From: Scatophagus argus
Lineage: Eukaryota > Chordata > Actinopteri > Scatophagidae
Direction of reading: 5' to 3'
Assembly (NCBI RefSeq): GCF_020382885.2
Contig: NC_058512.1
Span: 1,611,001-1,675,000, forward strand
DNA length: 64,000 nucleotides
Positions 34,492-47,700 of the stretch are shown here, one piece after another (position 1 is the stretch's first letter; every line of letters begins with the position of its first letter). The translations under genes were made by a program, and so were the position numbers. The notes beneath the pieces were generated by a model that was given only the letters and a program-made list of their open reading frames with translations, searched no databases and was not told the origin of the DNA.

Positions 34492-34830
34492 AGCACGCAG
34501 TAAACCCACTGCAGTGGTTTTCACAGAGCGTCTGTGTGGGGGAACATTTGCTGACATGACACATGGTAGTGATTTACAAAGTCGTCCAGTTGTGCCAAGC
34601 AAGGCCTGAAGTTGTGGGCAGGATAATTGAGAGTCAGGAAATGTAGCAGGAGGGAGCAGCAGAAAAGGAAGATGGATGACATGCAGGATGTGGCTCCTCG
34701 GTCTTCTGTTTAATGAATGACGACGTACGGCCTGCTAGCTGCTCAGTGACAAGGCTAACATGCTGGCACAAAGTTCACCACAGTTAGCACCTGTGTTAGC
34801 ACTGACATTTTCTCTCCTTTTCCTTCCTTT

Positions 34831-34861
<31 letters not shown>

Positions 34862-37800
34862 CCTTCATGACAGAACTGAATCATCTGACAGAGTAAAACA
34901 GAAACCTGCTGTAATGGCTGTCCACTCCCAGAGCTTCTCTCGCGTTGCAGATGTGCTGCTCCAGAGACAGCGGACCTCCACCTGCTCCTCCTCCACCACC
35001 CTGTGGGCTCCCAGCACCGTCCTGGAACTCCGGCACCTCCACTCCGGCCTCTCCGAGATACACCTCGTTAAACTTCACGATACCTGTGGTGGCATTATAG
35101 GAAGAACAGGAATGAGTTCCACCGTGAGGGGGATACTACATGGTGCTGGGGCTGGGACGGGACCTGATGTCAATCTGGTCTTGGAGCTCCAAACTGAGTA
35201 CGTAGGGCAGATTTTAGGACATATCTTGATTATTAATAAGCTAAAGGTTAAAAGTCTTAAGTTTGGGTTGCAAGTGGATCTTAGAAGCTGCAGTGTTTGT
35301 CACAACCCCCCCAGTACAAAAATGTGGGACGGGAACAAACAAGCGATGGGGCTACGAATGTGAACTTCCCTCAAGGGTAGACTGAGAGGAAAGGCCATGT
35401 GGTCATTAAGATCTAAAAGTGATTAAAATCCAAAGGTTTGTTCCCTCCGGTCCTCAAAGGTCATGACAAGGCACAGGATTCACTCTGGTTTGTTCAGCTT
35501 GCTGCTGATGGCTCCAAAGTCAGGATTTGAATGTTTTGGACCTCTGAAAAAAATCCCACAAACATCAACAGCGCTGGAACTTCAGAGCACAAACTGACTG
35601 TAAACTGTAAAATAAAGCCAAACGCTACAGACGCAAGAGGAACGGACTTTAGAGGCGTTAAGAGAAAAACCAGCTGGAAAGAGGAAAACCAGAGCAAAGC
35701 TGATGACAGATCAGTGAAACTGGAAGACAAGTTAAAGAAAACAGAGGAAGACCGAGGACTGAAACTGAAACCATAATAAGGTTGTAGATATTTTCATGCC
35801 TGGACCTCGTTCCATTAGGTATTCATGTTTTTATTATTATTCAGTGTGTGCATGTTTGAGCTCCCTTTCTGCACCGTCAGGGCATTTTCTAGCTGCTAAT
35901 GAGGCCTGGCAAACCCAGCTATAAAAATAGCCCATTGTGAAATAAGTCAAACAGAAGGAATTTCTGGTTACACCACTGATCTGTTCTGCTTTTCATGATG
36001 GATGCAGCATGTTGAGCTCTCTCAGCCACCGTACTCTCCGACTCTCTGACTCGGATCCCGCGAGTCTGAGGAGGTTAACTGGGAGTCATGAAATATCGTT
36101 GCAGTCTAGTTTCTTTAACCTGGTGGAAGGTGAAAGCAGAAGGTGTGGTGGAGAGGACGTGACTGTGTGGTGTGTACCTGCCCCTGGAGATATCAGCCAG
36201 CTGTACAGAAAGCCTCCAGCCAGAGAATAGTAGAGGACCACGGCCCTCTGGCTGTTCACCGTCTCCAGGATGTGCTCCACGGTAACTGGGACGTAGGGGT
36301 CAGTACTCGCGGAATGCTGACTTCCTCTCTGGCGTTCGACCAGGAGATCGGCAAAGGCGCGTGTTCGTCCTCGTTCCGCTATGGCCAGCGCCTCGTCGTG
36401 TCGACCTAACGCAGAACGGAAGACAAATGTGAGAGTCAGGCAGCTGGAGCAGGACATCTGAGAGGACGGAAGGCTTGAAATGGCAGCACTCAACAGGTGA
36501 GAACACCTTCTGAAGTGAGGCTCACATTCAAGCAGGAGACAACATGGCAGGAGAGGAGGGTTAACTCACCGAGGCTGACGAGGACCCTCTGGAGGGCCTG
36601 GTATGAGCTGGTTTGCAGATCGAACAGAGAGAGCTTGTAATCCGTACTGTGCTGCGTCTCGTGGCGAATTGTCTCAAATAACACGGACGCTCTGTACAGC
36701 TGAACCACAGCAAACACACATCACGTTAGTGATGTACTTACACACCTGATAAACACACACACTCAGAGGTGTTCAGTTGGGCTGAGATCTGAAGACCTTT
36801 TCACACTCATTTCAGGTTTTTCTTTAAATATGTCACCCGTTTGCCTGTCTGAAAGCGCCTGCCGTTACAAAAGTGACCACTGGGGGGCACTATGAATACA
36901 CAACAATCAGGATTCTCCATCAAACTGGGAGCTCAGAGCCTGGAAAACTACTCATAAATAGCCACTAGAAAAGACTGGAAAAGACGATGACTTGTGATTA
37001 TGTTGCCTTTGAAAGTACTGGTGGACCTTCACATGTACCAAGTGGTGGAGGAAGTAATTCGACACATTAAAGTACTATAAAGTGTTCTAATACCCGCATG
37101 AAAAATGATCTAAAAGTAAAAGTCCTGAATTCAAAACCTTAAGTATTAACACAGTGTGTTACAACATGTAACTGCTCACAACAAGGTTTGTGGATTTTCC
37201 AGGTCACGATTTCTGTGTTCTTAAAATCTGCTTTCCAAAGCAGGAAGCGAGCAGTTCTGTGAGGCGGGCAGCCGATGCCACGCAGCCCCCACACATACCT
37301 ACTGCAACCAGTAAATCCTGATCCTGGCTTGGCTCTCATCCCTTCTGAAGAAAAGTGAAGATTCTGCACGCACACACACACACACACACACACACCTGGT
37401 GTTGCGCCTCCTCCAGGTTTCCTCCGGCCCACAGAGACAAGCCCAGGCGGTGGCGAATCTTGGCTTCATCTTCTCTCCGACCCAACTGCTCCGCCAGGCG
37501 CAGACCTGAGGAGGACAGACAGGAGAGCAGATCAGACGCTGGCCCTTTGAAAGCAATTTGATTCTCATGACAACCGCTGAAGCTGCGTTGAAGCGAACTG
37601 GAACTGAGCCGACGCCGCTCACGCTCTCTCTCTCTCTCTGGTCCTTTTGTCTTCCTGTTGCCCTGCTTTTAACCACACTGACTCATATCAAAAGTTTTTG
37701 TGTCTGCTCTCCAGTTTGTCTCAGATATGTTTCATCCCCCCTGCTGTGCAGGAGCAGGCAGTCGTGGCAGGTTGTAATTAGCTCTCATTAGACTCTCAGA

Positions 37801-38724
37801 CTGAGCAGAAACTCATCAAATATGAAGTTTTGATTTACGCCTCCCTGTCTGGCCCTGTGAAGTTCTCTGTCTGTGTTTCTTTCCAGCGGTTGCGGAGGTT
37901 AATTGGAGGCGCTCACACGAACGTTTCTCCGGCTCCGTCCTCACTTCAACTCTGAGTCGAATTCCTCGATGCTTGTTGAGTTAATGATCAATTAAAAAAC
38001 AGAGGATCTGTGAGTGAAGTGACAAAGCGTCGTTGCGTCTTACAGGCTCGACGGAGCCTGAAGGAGTTCATAAATGAGCCCAGATTTCCATTAAATGCTG
38101 TTTCCTTTGTCTCAGTTTGTGTGCACGTTTAAAAGAAGAAACACCAGCACCAGCACAAGTTAACACCTGAGCCAGCGTCACGCTCAGGAATACTTTTCAC
38201 GCTACTGGATGGTGTCAGGAACACATCAGTGACCCCGTGCAGATCGAGGACTGTGGACCAAATGGAGTCTGCGAGGGGAAGCTAAAACTGTGATGAACTT
38301 TTGCCTTGTTGTTGGGTCTCACCTTCCTGCAGGTACATCACGGCCTGAGCGTAGTTTTGCAGTGCGTGGTGTATCCTTCCCAGGCTCCCGTAGGCGAGGG
38401 TTTTGGCTGTCAGATCGTTGGTCTGAGCTGCCACACTCAGGTGCTGCTCCTGGAAGACCACAGCCCGCTCGTGGTTTCCGAGAGCCTCGAACGTCAGCCC
38501 CAGGTTGCCGTAGGCTCGACACTGGCTCCTCACACATCCCGTCTGCTCTGCTATGTCCAGAGCTCTTTGGTGCCACTGCAACAGCAGATCCTGGTTACTT
38601 AAAGGCATAGTTTGAAATATGTGGGGAACTTATTTGGTTTCTGGAGGAGGGTTACATGTGACTGTCATATCGCTGAATATGAGCCCAGGAGGCAGTTAGC
38701 TCAGCTTGTTTGGCCTTGTCCAAA

Positions 38725-38761
<37 letters not shown>

Positions 38762-41700
38762 CCAACCAGCCAACCAGCACCTCTAAAGCTCACTAATTAA
38801 AGGAACAGTTTGCCCCCAAAAATGAAAATTGATCATCAGTCACCCATCCATACAGCTCATCTGGCACAATCCAGCTCTCTTCAAGATCCCACATGGATTT
38901 GAAGATGTTATTTACACCACATTTTCGCATGATGTGCTAAGCTAAGCTAAGCTAAGCTAAGCTAATCGGCTTCTGGCTTGCATCTCTGACTTTCGACAAG
39001 AAACTTAATGACTACGCTTTCAGAAAATCCAAACTATTCCTTTAAAGCTCATGCTGTAATATAAATGTACACCAACCTGTAGCGCAGTCTCGTTGTCCGC
39101 CATCAGCTGATAAACGCCTCCGAGAGCATCGCTTGCCTCTGCCTCCAGGGATTTATCCTGACAGTGAAAGCAGGATTTACTACATTCCTCTACGCATCAA
39201 GTGCTTTTCATCAAAAGAATAAAAGATAATTTGTCAGATTCAGATGAAACGAGAACCTTTAGCAGCTAAAGCCTCACCCCTGCTGTGTGGGCGATGTTCA
39301 GCTGGTGCTCCAGGCAGGAGAGCGCCTGCTCATAGTTGCCCAGCTGGCTGTGTAAAGTTCCCAGCTCACAGTAAGCCTGAGCCTTACCCCCACCTTCTCC
39401 ACCCAGCTCATGGGCCACCACCAGCCGCTTCTCAAAGCACACCAGGGCCTGCTGGAGACAACCCATAGACCTGAAGAGGAGGAGGAGTGAAACCCATATG
39501 GGCAAATTAAAGAAAACACAGAGGAAAGCAAACAGGTTCACAATGACAGGACGTTTTGATTCTGTGCTGGAAAAACATTTGTGTATCCTCAAAGGGAAAG
39601 AAGAACAGAAGAAACATCTACAAAAGCTGTGTTCATAAACCAGTGGCTCGACTCTCATTTCAGTCTCATTCACACTCCAGAGAGCAGAAACAGACTGCAA
39701 CAGATGGATAAAGGAAGCCCATCATTAAGCCTTGTTCTCCTGCCAGTGAACATTAGTCTCATATGAGAAGAGGCCAATGTGGGGATACACTCCTGCTTTT
39801 TACTTTTATTACTGTAACTGAATTCTGATTATTCATGATTTTCATTATTACTATGACTCTAATATGAAACATGTACACTTGAGGCCAGAAAAGCTCATCT
39901 GAGCTTTACACAGCCAAACTAATGAGAACATAAATACATACGCGACATAAATATTAACACAAATGTAAACAAAAGAAACTTAGTGGATGCAATAAACACT
40001 AACATATTGACGAGACTAAATGAAAAAATGCACATTAAAAACTTGCCCACACAGCATTTTAACGTGATAAAACCCACGTCTTTCTCCTTGCTTGCTGTAA
40101 TTGAATAAATAATCCAGTTTCCATGTTCAGCATTAATTATAAAAGGTGTAATATATGCAAATCGTGTGCTACAGTCACAGAAGAAATGCAGAGGAGAGTT
40201 GAAAAAAACAAATCAAGTTAGTCTGACATTTTGGAAATTCATTTATTCACTGTCTTAACGGAGTTAGACAAGAGGATCGACAGCACTTTCATGTCTGACA
40301 GTAACGCTCACTCAGTGTTCCCAACTTCCCTGATCAGGAAAACATGGACGCCCGCAGCAAACAGATGTTTGTTTGGGAGGTCTCTGAACCTCACGAGCAA
40401 CTGCTGCAGCCCAGCAGTAGCAGATTTTACATGATTAGCACGCTTAAAAAGAGATGAGAGGCTGGCGAAGACTTCTGTCAGGCACAAATCAACCTAATGG
40501 AAGTCGAAACTACAGAGTTATTGAAGTAAAATGAAGGAAAAACTGATGAATGGTAATTCTGCTCAAGTTTTCAACTTTGAATTTGGACTTGATTAACATT
40601 TCCAATGCACTTTTGCAACATTAGCTTAGCTTAGCACAAAGACTGGAAACAGCCAGCATGGCTCCATCCAAAGGTAAAAAAAAAAAGCACACTAATCAAT
40701 ATGTTGTATCTCACCTCTTCAATTTGTAAAAATAAGGTAACGTATGGATGATTTTGTGCTGGACTGTACGCACCGAACAAATAGCTATTAAGTGACCTTT
40801 GGAGGTGCTGGTACGCTGATTCACGCTAGCTGTTTCCCCTTCTTTCTGGGCTTTATGCTAAGCTAAGCTAAGCTAATCTCCTACTGGTTCTAGTATCATA
40901 TTTACTGTACAGACAAGAGAGATCTTTTCATCTTCTCATCTAACTCTTGGCAAGAAAGCAAATAAAATCAAACTGCTCTCTGCACTTTCTTCGGCCTACC
41001 TGTGTGCATTGCCGAGTCCTCTGTAGGCTTTCTCCTGATCCTGGACATGGTTCAGACTCTGAGCCATCGTCAGGTACTTCTCGTAGTACTGAATAGCCTC
41101 CTCGTAGTCTCCCAGAGCGTCATAGCAGTCTGCCAGGTTCCCATAGGCCCTGCCTCTGTCCAGCATGCTCTCAGTTCCACTCAGCTGCTGCAGCATGGCC
41201 AACTGCTGCTCAAAATAGCCAATAGCTTCCTCAAACACCCCCATGTTCATTTTGGTGATGCCCATGTTCCCGTGGACCTGCGCCTCCAGCCGGGCATCCT
41301 TGAGTCCCTGCGCCAGCCCGAGCTGGGCCTCATAGCACTGGAAGGTTGTAGCATAGTCCCCAAGGGCCATGTGGACTGCTGCCAGGTGGCCAAGGGCGCG
41401 GCACTCCCCCTGCTGGTCACCGATATCCTTTCGGACGGTCAGCTCCTGGCTATGGAAGGACAAGGCCGTGTCCAGCTGACGGAGCAGTCTGAAGTGGGAG
41501 GTGAAAACGAGAGATAAGAGAAGAAGAAGAAGAAGAAGAAGCAGGGAGGGCAGAAAAATCACACAAAATCTTTGTCCACCTTATTACCTGTGAACTGATC
41601 CGAGTGCCGAATAGGCGTCAGCCTCCATCTTCTGATCGCTGACCTTCTGAGCCAGGGTTAACTGCTGCTGGTAGAACCTCACAGCTCCTGGAAGATCTCC

Positions 41701-44700
41701 CCGACACACACACACATCCCCCAGGTTCCCAAAGGCCCTGAAAACCGCCTGCAGACAAATACGACCACATGGACGCCGATTAACGAACACTTCCTGTGAA
41801 AAGGACAAGTTTTTAGCGTTAACTGAGCGGTGGTAGGTGACCTGAGTGTTATCCAAGGCTTGTGCCAGAGAGAGCAGGTATCTCTGACACTCCTCGGCCT
41901 TGTTGTACTCCCCCAGTGCCTTGTGGGCCAGGCCGAGGTTACAGTAGGCTTTTGCCTGGGCTAATTTGTCCTGCAGGTCCTTAGCCAAGGCCAGGTCCTG
42001 CTCATAATACCTAGGAGAAGAATGAAAAAATGCACAACATGCCTTCATCATTTACACCTCAAAGCTTTATGAGGATACACGCTGCATTTCAGCGCATCTC
42101 TTGAACTCTTAACTCAGCTCTTTACTCAAATGGCCACGTCTGTGATTACTTGTCCTTTCACTACAGCATTTCTGATAATCAGATGCTAAAATCACTACAA
42201 TGTCCCACTCATTTCCACATTAAGTGGATATTCTTGTACAGAGGGTTCCCAAGTGCCTCTCTGATCATTTTCAAGTAGTTTCACTGTAGCATTTTTCAAT
42301 AATTCATTACTGAAGTCGTACCCAGTATGTACTTTGGCTGATAGAAAAACAGCTGCTGAGTGAAAGTTTGAAATGATTGCCAGCTGGAAGACCAGTAAGG
42401 TTGAAAAGGTTTTGAACAAGTAGACGCTATAATGGTTGTGTTTTGTGGGATTAATTTAATCTCAGACCTGACAGCGTCTCTGTACTGTCCGAGGCAGTAG
42501 TGAGCGTATCCGAGGTTGTGGCAAACCTTCCCTTCTCCCTCCAGGTCCTGCAGGCCTGGGGCCAGCGTCAGGTACTGCTGGTAGTATGGCAAGGCCTGAG
42601 CGTATTCGCCTCTCCAGCTGTGGAAGTTACCCAGGTTTGCTGCAGGAGAGAAGATTCGAAGAGCACATTACATTAGGATTCCTGCTCTTCTGTACCTGAC
42701 GGATCTCTCTGGTGGTCTAGCTTGCCTAGCGCTCTCGCTTCGCTTTGAGTGTCTCGGAGCTCTCGTGCGATGGTCAGGTGGTGCAGGTAGTGCTGCAGAG
42801 CCCGGTCGTGAGCACCCAGCGCCTGGTAGGCCACAGCCAAGTTGCCATGCGTGGAGGCCTGCGATGGACGATCGTTCACCTGTAACACAAAGAGACTTCA
42901 CTATTCTGTTTTCCGCAGGACCGCCTTCATGGTGCTTGTGAAGAGTGCAGGTATTCACCTCCAGGGAGATCTGTAGTTCTTGGCGGTGGTACCGGACAGC
43001 TTGGTCATAGATGCCCAGTGCGTGATGGGCGTTGCCCATGTTGCCATAGGCCCTCCCCTGGGCGGCGTAATCATTCAGCTCCTGGGCGAAGGACAGGTGA
43101 GCTTTGTGGAGCTTCAGTGCTGCCTCGTACTCACCCTTCATCTGGTGTATGATGCCTGAGACGGAGGGAGGAAGAGGGAAGGTACACTTTATTTATTCAA
43201 GGCTACAAAAATAACATTAATAAGCTGTTAAGCAACATTAAAATGTTCTGAATCAGAGAAAGATTCAAGTCCGACCATGAAATCTCAGCTCGGCTGATTA
43301 ATTCACACAGCATTGGTTTGATTAGCAGTGAACATCAAACGGAGCTTGTTGTACATGTAGTCATGAACATGAATTCCCAAAACGATGCACCGACATCTAA
43401 ATATCCAACAAGCGGAAAAAACACATGCGTGTGCATGTGAACACGTATGCGCACACGCTCTTCAGAACCCTGAAAAATGCATGAGCGCAGAGCAGTAAAT
43501 AATTAAAAAGCTACAATGGGAAAATTCAACAAATCTAATAATATCTGCTGCTACGGCTCTTCAAACTTCTTTAGAGCATTTGCAGAGATCCAGTGGAGAG
43601 TCACTCCGTCTCCGTGTCCCGGGAAAAGGAAGCGCAAAACTTTTCTCCCAGCGGCCTTCCCAACCTCTTGTGCGATGCCGTTTCTTCCCTGCTGTCAATA
43701 ACCCAGTTTACAGAACCGAAGAAGTTGGAGGAGACGACGCAAGTTAAGGAAAAAACTGAGAGAGAAGAGCTCATACACCTGACGGTGTGTGGGGGGTTAA
43801 CTGCAAGCCTCGTCTTCACTCTGACTGTGATTGTGTTTAGATGCACGCTAATAACCTGATTAGAACCAGACTGAGGCAAAATTGTGATGATTGTGGCTCC
43901 CATGCAAACACCTTAACTGGGTTATCTCATTCTAATTAAGGCCCAAATCGGAGCAAACAGAACCAGATTATCACTAAATTACACTTCCTGTCAAATTACA
44001 AGCACACCTTTTGAGTCTGATTTCCTCTCTTTGAACCTTGCGTGTGCCACAAAAACGCGCCTGTCTCATATTGTGCCGCTCATGATAACATGTTTGGGGA
44101 CATAAAAGGAAACGGACGATGATCTGCAGCCTCCCTCAGGTTGTTGCTTCACCTGTCGAGCTGGTGAATCAGATTTTATTTGCTGTGGCTCGTTTGCTGT
44201 GAGGTGGAGTTAATCTTGTCATTCATTTGGCTTGTGGTGTAAACGTACTGAGAGACAAAATGGCCTGAAATGTCTCATAAAAGCAGATAAAACTCTCATC
44301 TGTGCCAACACTAACTTTGTAAGCGTACCAATAAAATACTGCATTGCATTAAATCTTACGGCTGAGACCATACGGTGAAGACAGAGAGGAGGAGGAGCGA
44401 CGACACGGGGGATACGAGACCGCAAAGGGGGACCAGATGGAGGAGGTTCCACGTGGCTGTCAGATCGGACCGAGTGGACTGTGGGTCGATTCACAGAGCG
44501 TCAACTGTGAGAGTGTGGCTCATCTCCAGCTATGATGTCGCACTGTGGAAAAGTCTGCTGAGCCTCTGCACTTTTCTTATTGTCCTGTTAACTCATAGCA
44601 GTCGTGTCTCGTATCAGGAAGTGGCCTGGGCCTCCCTCTCTGTCATCTGTGAAGGACTACTTCAAAATGACCACCTCATTGATCTCAGACATCATACTGA

Positions 44701-47700
44701 CACTCGCTGTCAGGACTCGCTGAGAACGACCGTTTTTAGAAATTTTTCATTTACAGATTGGACCCAAACTCAAAACTGTTTTAAACATGTGGTTAGAGGC
44801 TCTGAGTAACACGTGTCACTCCAATTTTCCATATGAAAAACGAAAAGTTGGAATCTGATGAATGAAAAATAAAATTTTAGGAAACTGGATTCGTGCAGAA
44901 ACAGGAAATAAAACTGACGTTGAATTAAAAGAACACAAGCAGACTGAACAAAAGAATAATAAAACTGGGCACACAAATGGAGCTGATTAAAATAAATGAA
45001 TAACTTGATTTTTAATTTGCAGGCGAGAAAAAAAAAATCACTCACACTTGAAGCTAACAATCTAAAAGAGTAACGACGCATGTTTGATTCTGTTTCTTCA
45101 CTGTGGAAAACTGTGGGTGAACGACTTCATTCCTGCTTTTAGAAGCACCAGTTTATGCCGAGGACACGTTGTAGGCACAGTTCATGTGCTCCTGAAGTCA
45201 ACACACACACTGAGTTTTGGACTCACATAAGCCTGTGCGGGATACGCAGGAGGCAGGTGAGGAGGAGGAGGAGGCTGCTGATAAGGAAACGAAGACCTCG
45301 TTCATCGGGTCTCGTGTTAAGAGGATTACAGAGAAGCCTGCAGAGTTGGCTGGAATAGCTGGTTACAGATACACCCCTCCTCTTAAACACTGAAGGCAAA
45401 AACACACACTTCTCCAAGGCGTCGGGGTGCCAGCTTTCTGCAGACGCTCGGCAGGGCGGTGGGATTCCCTGACATGGAGGGTGGGGGCGCACCGTGAACA
45501 GAGCTGTGAGGATTAGAGGTGAGATGTGATGACGGGGTTTTCAGCTGAGACAGCACAGGGCGGCTGGAGGAGGGGGACCGGAGACCTGAGGCTCGGTCAT
45601 CGACTGGCCAACCGGGGCCACAAGCATCTCTGGTGTTGTCTTTTCTTAATTTAAAGCTGCTCCAAAGATCTGAATTAAATACGGTGCATAATGTGGAGGC
45701 CGGTGAGTGTTGGGACACATTATCACACACATCTGCAGGTTCCTTCAGCTCCATGGGACATTTTAGTCGGTGCATTAATATGAGGGTGCAGTTCAAGCAG
45801 AGCTGGAGGACAATTTGAGGCCTTTAAGCCCGGCGTGCTAGACTTTACTGTCGCATTTCAAGCCTTCTGGCCTCCAGCTTCACGGAAAGTCACTCAGCGT
45901 AGACCAGGTGGTCCCCGAAGGCGCCGAGCTTAAGGACAAGTCGGAAAGGTAAAATGTTTGCTGAGCGTTCAGAAACGTTTGCATCACACGTGCTGAAATG
46001 TACCTGTCGTTTCTCCAGAAAATTAAATTTGAATCGGCAAGCGCAGACGTCTCCTGTTCTCGCTCTGAGATAAAGAAGCTACACGCAGCATAAGAGAAAA
46101 CACCCATTAAAACTGGTGTTCTGTCATTACCGCAAGAAGAAGATGAAGGAGACTGGTAATTAAGCTTCAAATGGATCACAAACAGCAGTCAACGCCCCAC
46201 TTCAGATATTTTTAGACTACTGCGAGTAAACGATGTTTTGATCCAAGTTTGACTGAGTTTGATTTAGAGCAACACTGCTTTTACACAGAGAGGAGAGGAA
46301 GAAACATGGACGGAGATGTGAGGAGAGGAGGAGAAAACCGAAACGAGAGAGAGGATAAGAGGAGATGAAGACAGGAGGAAAAAGGGGTGGAAAAAAAGGA
46401 GAGGAAGAGGAGAGGAGAATGAGCCAAGTCAGCATTCAGCGTCAAAGTATCATCCATAAATGATGATCTGAATCACTGATCTGAAGCACAGACTGCAAGT
46501 CGTCTGTCAGGAGGGCGTCAGCGACTTCAGCCATCACCCCATTAGTCACACATCACAGCAGCTACAGCGAGCTGCGACTTCTTCTTCTTCTTCTTCTGAT
46601 TATCTCAGACTGCAGTGACACACGGTGAGGAGGAAACAGGAAACAGCAACATGGCTGCTCACCATCAGCACACATCTTCATTTCGTACTGGACCCGACTG
46701 GACTGACGTGCTCAGAGGCAACGCTCACATTACCTGTGTGATGCAGCACACACACACACAGCGCGAGCTGTCCACTCAGCGGTGGAGTCAGGTTCGCCGG
46801 CTCTCCGATATCACTGCGGCCGCAGAAAACAAAACCCACTTAATAAAACATGAGCTCTGATTGGCCAGAGAGGCACAATTGCAGTCATGTGATAGGCCCT
46901 TGAAAGGCCGATGAGGCGGCAGGGGAGCGCGGCCATCACATGACCTGCTGCGCCGCGGCTGTCAGTGACAGCAGTGCGTTCCTGCAGAGGATTATGTTGA
47001 AACTTTATGTTTCTCTAAGTTTTCATTTTATGTTTAAGCTTATGTTGTGGCGACGCTGTGCTTCAGCTCTGGTTTGGTTTAGGCACCACAAACACAGCTG
47101 GAAAGTCTCCCGTCAAAATATCTGCTGTTAGTATCACAAAGATGGCTACACGTGTATGTGAGGGTGTACACAATATACTGCAGTACAGGTAACTGTATGT
47201 GCAGTAGTGTGACAGTAGAAGGTACGTGTGAGCCAGCAGCCAGAGAGGCAGAGTAACATGCAAAGCACAGATGTTGCTGTAGCGAGTGTACTTTGTGAAG
47301 TCGATGCTGCTGGTCAATACACATCAAGTCCAGACCGGATCGAGTCCAGTCCAGATCGAGTCCAGACCGGATCGAGTCCAGGTCAGATTGAGTCCAGTCC
47401 AGATTGAGTTCTGTCCAGATTGAGTCCAGTCCAGATCGAGTCCAGGTCAGATTGAGTCCAGTCCAGATTGAGTTCTGTCCAGATTGAGTCCAGTCCAGAT
47501 CAAGTCCAGTCCAGATCGAGTTCTGTCCAGATCGAGTCCAGAGCAGATCTAGTTCAGTCCAGATCGAGTCCACTCCAGATCAAGTCCAGACCGGATCGAG
47601 TCCAGTCCGGATCGAGTCCAGACCGGATCGAGTCCAGACCAGATTGAGTCCAGTCCAGATTGAGTTCTGTCAAGATCGAATCCTGTCCAGATCGAGTTCT

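Noticed and set aside
34836..35363. 175-codon plus-strand open frame
   Set aside because: Begins in a TG microsatellite and is antisense to ttc28 exon 19.
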